DNA from: Sphingomonadaceae bacterium OTU29LAMAA1
GTDB lineage: Bacteria > Pseudomonadota > Alphaproteobacteria > Sphingomonadales > Sphingomonadaceae
Assembly (NCBI GenBank): GCA_024072375.1
Contig: CP099617.1
Coordinates: 3,045,001-3,109,000 of the forward strand
Length of the DNA stretch: 64,000 nucleotides
Direction of reading: 5' to 3'
This document shows positions 61,132 to 64,000 of this stretch, in pieces. The notes beneath the pieces were generated by a model. It was given only the letters and a program-made list of their open reading frames with translations, was not told the origin of the DNA and searched no databases. Position 1 is the first letter of the stretch, and each line of letters opens with the position of its first letter. Position numbers and translations under genes: made by a program.

Positions 61132-62916
61132 ATGCGCATGACCGACGACAGCATTGTTTCGCGCCGAACCCTGTTGGCGGGCGCTGCGGCGGCGGGTGGT
61201 ACAGCGGTGCTGGCCCCCGGGGCGGCTGCAGCGCAGGCATCTGGCGCCAATCCCGCGGGGCTGCGCCTGCTGACATCCGTCGACGGGATCAACACACCGC
61301 CGCGCGGGCCGGGGGTGATGAAGTTCAGCTTTGCCAACCCGGAGCCGTCCGTGGCGTTCGGCAATCTGCTGTTCGGCTTTGAAATCATCACGTTCGAGAA
61401 CAATTACGGCATCGATCCGACGAGGGTGTCGGTCGAGCGAAGCAGCGATACGCTGCGCCTGACCGCGACGGGCCTGACATGGGCCGGGGGACAGCGACGC
61501 CGCGAGGGAAAGCTCGTCGCCGCATTGACCCGCGCCGCCGACGGCGCGATCGAATGGACCGTATCCGCCGGCATGGATATTCCGATCAAGGCGGTGAAGA
61601 CGATCGTGCGTGGATTGCCGCGCGGGCGCGTATCCATGACCGCGGACGACTGGCAGGATCTCGGCGAGGCCGAGCGGGTGTTCGAATATCCCATGCTGAC
61701 GGGGGGAATGGCGACGCCCTTCATGGCGATCGAGGGCCGCGATGGCCGGGTCTGGGGCTTGTCCGCACTCCAGAAAGAGGTGCGGCCGGCGCGTTTTGCG
61801 TTCCTGCCGGGTGCCGACGGGTACAAGATCGAACTGTTGTACGAACAGGCCGGCTGGGACCGGCGCGGAGACGTCACCACTTGCGGCTGGCGTATCGCGC
61901 CGGATGCCGACATCGCGACCGCGGCACGGCGACATTTCACCTCGGTCGAACAAGCGTGGTCGATCCCCGATCTTGCGAGCAGAACCGATGCGCCCGACTG
62001 GATGAAACACATCGCCTGTGTCATCGCGCTGCACGGCGAACACTGGACCGGCTACGTCTTCAACGACTTTGCGCAGCAGCTCGAAATCCTCCGGTGGATC
62101 GCGCGCCAGATCGATCCCGCAACCGTGATGGTCTTCCTGACCGGCTGGGATGCCCGATATTACTGGGACTATCCCGCCTTTGCGACCGGTGCGAAGCCCG
62201 GTGGGCAGGCCGGACTGGACCGGCTGGTCACGGAAGGGCGCAAGCTCGGGTTCCGCTTCGCGCTCATGTTCGGCTCGAACGTCGCCAATCCTGCATCGCC
62301 GTCCTTCGCCGCGGTTGCCGATGCCCGGCTGGACGATGTCTACGGCGCACCGTTCCCGGCGAATTACGTGGATTGGGACGGCGATCGCAAGGGTGACGGG
62401 TCCATGGTCTTCATGAACCTCGCGGTGAAAAGCTGGCGCGACCATCTGGCAGGCCGCATTTCGACGATGATCGACCGGCTGAAGGTCGACGCGTATTTCC
62501 TCGATATCTGCGGCTTGTGGGAAAACAATACGCAGGGCGACATGCTGGTCGGCACGCGCGATCTGGTGGATCAGCTCGCCCATCGCCATCCCGGCATCCC
62601 CGCCGTCGCCGAGATGCAATATGATGCGCTGATGGGATTCATCCCGATGAACCACGTCGCTCGTTACGCACTCTACCCCCGCGCCAACGATGACAAGGTC
62701 GCATCCTTCCATCATCTCAGCTGGCCGGCAGCGGGCCGTGGATCGACGGGCGTCCACGAATATGGCTTCAACACCTATCGTCCGGTGACCATCGAGCAGC
62801 GGCAGATTCCCACCATCACCTTCGTCGACGACACGTTCGCGACGCAGCGCGATGCCGTGGCGAAGGACATCGCCACCGCGCGTGCCAGATACGCCAGGCG
62901 AGGCAATCGAACGTGA
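61132..62916 (+). CDS. Tat-exported putative glycoside hydrolase, family not recognised
   Basis: A 594-residue protein with a twin-arginine signal (SIVSRRTLLAGAAAAGG, about 7-24). An N-terminal beta-rich part (about 40-260) leads to a TIM-barrel-like region with HWTGYVFNDFAQQLEILRWI, VFLTGWDARYYWDYP, LGFRFALMFGSN, DAYFLDICGLWENNTQGDML and PAVAEMQYDALMGFIPMNHV. The Asp of YFLDICG and Glu of AEMQYD sit where retaining glycosidases keep their nucleophile and acid. It recalls DUF6259-like and GH36/GH31-clan proteins, without certainty. Its location after two carbohydrate-type receptors supports glycan degradation in the periplasm. Confidence 0.75.
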   Translation: MRMTDDSIVSRRTLLAGAAAAGGTAVLAPGAAAAQASGANPAGLRLLTSVDGINTPPRGPGVMKFSFANPEPSVAFGNLLFGFEIITFENNYGIDPTRVSVERSSDTLRLTATGLTWAGGQRRREGKLVAALTRAADGAIEWTVSAGMDIPIKAVKTIVRGLPRGRVSMTADDWQDLGEAERVFEYPMLTGGMATPFMAIEGRDGRVWGLSALQKEVRPARFAFLPGADGYKIELLYEQAGWDRRGDVTTCGWRIAPDADIATAARRHFTSVEQAWSIPDLASRTDAPDWMKHIACVIALHGEHWTGYVFNDFAQQLEILRWIARQIDPATVMVFLTGWDARYYWDYPAFATGAKPGGQAGLDRLVTEGRKLGFRFALMFGSNVANPASPSFAAVADARLDDVYGAPFPANYVDWDGDRKGDGSMVFMNLAVKSWRDHLAGRISTMIDRLKVDAYFLDICGLWENNTQGDMLVGTRDLVDQLAHRHPGIPAVAEMQYDALMGFIPMNHVARYALYPRANDDKVASFHHLSWPAAGRGSTGVHEYGFNTYRPVTIEQRQIPTITFVDDTFATQRDAVAKDIATARARYARRGNRT

Positions 62917-63698
62917 CGGTGAGGCAGCCTACCACAGTCGGCGATGACGACCTCGCGCCGGATGGCGCCGAGGCCGGCGACCCGGCAGTCATCCCCGAAG
63001 CACGCGGCACGGGACGGCGGTTACGCGGAGCCGTCGCCTATCATCTGGGTACCGCGATCGTGTCGGGCGATCATGCCCCGGGCGATGTGCTGATGAGCGA
63101 GGCGGACGGATCGGTAGCCCTGAACGTGTCGCGCGGGGTCTATCGGGAGGCGATCCGGACGCTGGTCGCGAAAGGGCTGGTCGCAAGCCGCCCGCGCACC
63201 GGAACGGTGGTGCAGCCGCGCCATCGCTGGAACCTGCTCGATCCGGATGTCCTCACCTGGACCTTTTCCGGTCAGCCCGACATGGCGGTCGTGCGCAGCC
63301 TGTTCGAATTGCGGGTCATGGTGGAACCATGGGCGGCATCGATGGCGGCGGAGCGCCGCACGCGTGCCGACATCAAGGCGATGCGGACGGCCCTTGCGGC
63401 CATGGCCCGCCACGGGCTCGATCATCTCGCCGGGCAGGCAGCGGATTGCGCGTTCCACGACGCGATCCTGCGGGCGACGGGCAACGATTACCTCGCCGTG
63501 CTGACTACCAGCATCGGCACGGCGGTGACCATGACGACACAGTTCAAGCAGCGATCGCGCGCATTGCCGCGCGATCCGATCCCCGAACATCGCCGCGTGC
63601 TCGATGCGATCGTCGCAGGGGATGGCGTCGCAGCGGCGGCGGCAATGCACGTTCTGGTCGACAAGGCATTGGAAGACACACGACAGGCGATGGAATGA
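62913..63698 (+). CDS. GntR-family regulator with FCD domain (FadR type)
   Basis: A 261-residue cytoplasmic regulator starting at a GTG that overlaps the glycosidase stop (GTGA). After a 30-residue acidic leader comes the winged HTH (about 35-100; HLGTAIVSGDHAPGDVLMSE and NVSRGVYREAIRTLVAKGLV). The FCD ligand domain (about 125-250) has FELRVMVEPWAASMAAER, CAFHDAILRATGN and EHRRVLDAIVAGD, with the Asp/His residues that usually bind a metal and an acid ligand. It probably controls this glycan locus in response to a sugar acid. Confidence 0.9.
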   Translation: MTVRQPTTVGDDDLAPDGAEAGDPAVIPEARGTGRRLRGAVAYHLGTAIVSGDHAPGDVLMSEADGSVALNVSRGVYREAIRTLVAKGLVASRPRTGTVVQPRHRWNLLDPDVLTWTFSGQPDMAVVRSLFELRVMVEPWAASMAAERRTRADIKAMRTALAAMARHGLDHLAGQAADCAFHDAILRATGNDYLAVLTTSIGTAVTMTTQFKQRSRALPRDPIPEHRRVLDAIVAGDGVAAAAAMHVLVDKALEDTRQAME

Positions 63699-63784
63699 CG
63701 GCGATCCCCGGCGGGGGACTGCCCGCCGATCGAGAATATTGGTGCAAACAGCCAAAGGCCGGACATCCGGCAGGAGAGAATGCG

Positions 63785-64000
63785 ATGAGCGATTATCACG
63801 ACAGCACCACCTGCAGCCATCACTGCGACCCTGCCGCCCAGACCGGGCCGAGCCGTCGCAACCTGCTGCTCGGCGGGGCAGGGGTGGGCGCCCTCGCACT
63901 CATTCCCGGGCGTGCCATCGCCGGGAGCGGTGCCATCGATCTCGCGCCCGTCGCGGTGCCCACCGCGTCGACAGTGGGCGAGGACCCGCGCCTGCTGACG
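63785..64000 (+). CDS. Tat-exported protein, 3'-truncated by window end
   Basis: Seventy-two codons are visible from the ATG at 63785, with AGGAGA about 8 nt upstream. The N-terminus has a Cys/His-rich leader (TTCSHHCDP) and then a twin-arginine signal (PSRRNLLLGGAGVGALALI, cut near AIAGS). The mature part begins AIDLAPVAVPTAS and runs off the window. The domain is not visible. Position after the glycosidase and its regulator suggests another exported carbohydrate-active enzyme. Confidence 0.7.
   Translation, partial: MSDYHDSTTCSHHCDPAAQTGPSRRNLLLGGAGVGALALIPGRAIAGSGAIDLAPVAVPTASTVGEDPRLLT

Noticed and set aside
59896..62757. Very long open frame on the minus strand (about 950 codons) opposite the second TonB receptor and the glycosidase
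   Set aside because: It lies antisense to two well-supported genes, has Arg/Asp/His-rich composition without any family motif, and crosses a strong hairpin. It is a GC-rich coding shadow.
1..64000. CRISPR arrays, tRNA or rRNA genes, phage modules, toxin-antitoxin pairs
   Set aside because: I looked for regular spaced repeats, cloverleaf-like ends and typical module genes and saw none. A tRNA scan would be needed to exclude a single tRNA.

Overview
The window looks like chromosome of a sphingomonad-type alphaproteobacterium (Sphingomonas or a close relative). The reasons are high-GC coding, five intact and one broken TonB-dependent receptors, two ECF-sigma/FecR pairs, many short-chain dehydrogenases and Tat-exported enzymes, and few recognisable U-tract terminators. 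I infer the taxon from gene content only; no rRNA or tRNA gene is visible.

Layout. 1-675: right part of an IS6-family element. 976-7366: a leftward run (esterase, catalase-like protein, alpha/beta hydrolase read in frame into a secreted MRJP/Yellow-like protein, second catalase-like protein, SDR) with a divergent Crp/Fnr regulator (7465-8223). 8677-20618: a long leftward run around a PaoABC-type periplasmic aldehyde oxidoreductase: NepI-like MFS exporter, XdhC/PaoD maturation factor, PaoA, PaoB, PaoC, isochorismatase-fold hydrolase, a second PaoC paralogue, SMP-30-like protein, two cupins and a LysR regulator. 20819-23340: a RibD-type reductase and two overlapping SDR genes; an IS6 element (about 23301-24138) cuts the second SDR on one side and leaves only the last 61 codons of a TonB receptor on the other. 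24441-26050: an ECF sigma/FecR pair with no intact receptor beside it. 26.1-30.4 kb: PPIase, RsgA, a lipoprotein and several IS remnants.

30667-36407: a sugar-uptake island (LacI regulator, TonB receptor, GH3 glycosidase) with a perfect paired operator in the divergent gap. 36919-48600: a MocR-type regulator that has lost the PLP lysine, divergent from a tight six-gene operon: two-domain M16 peptidase, STN-type TonB receptor, YddA/SbmA-like ABC transporter, CVPC thioredoxin, unknown 279-residue protein and M3 oligopeptidase. The M16/TonB receptor/YddA trio resembles the Fus (ferredoxin import) and yddAB-pqqL loci; the last three genes look like a cytoplasmic extension. This is the strongest candidate for an undescribed system here.

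49209-53373: small lipoprotein, phosphatidylserine decarboxylase, ThuA-domain protein, a decayed rtcR 3' end and an HD-GYP protein. 53719-64000: ECF sigma, FecR, two related TonB receptors (only the first with a signalling STN domain), a Tat-exported putative glycosidase, a GntR/FCD regulator and a Tat-exported protein cut by the window end, probably a second glycan-uptake locus.
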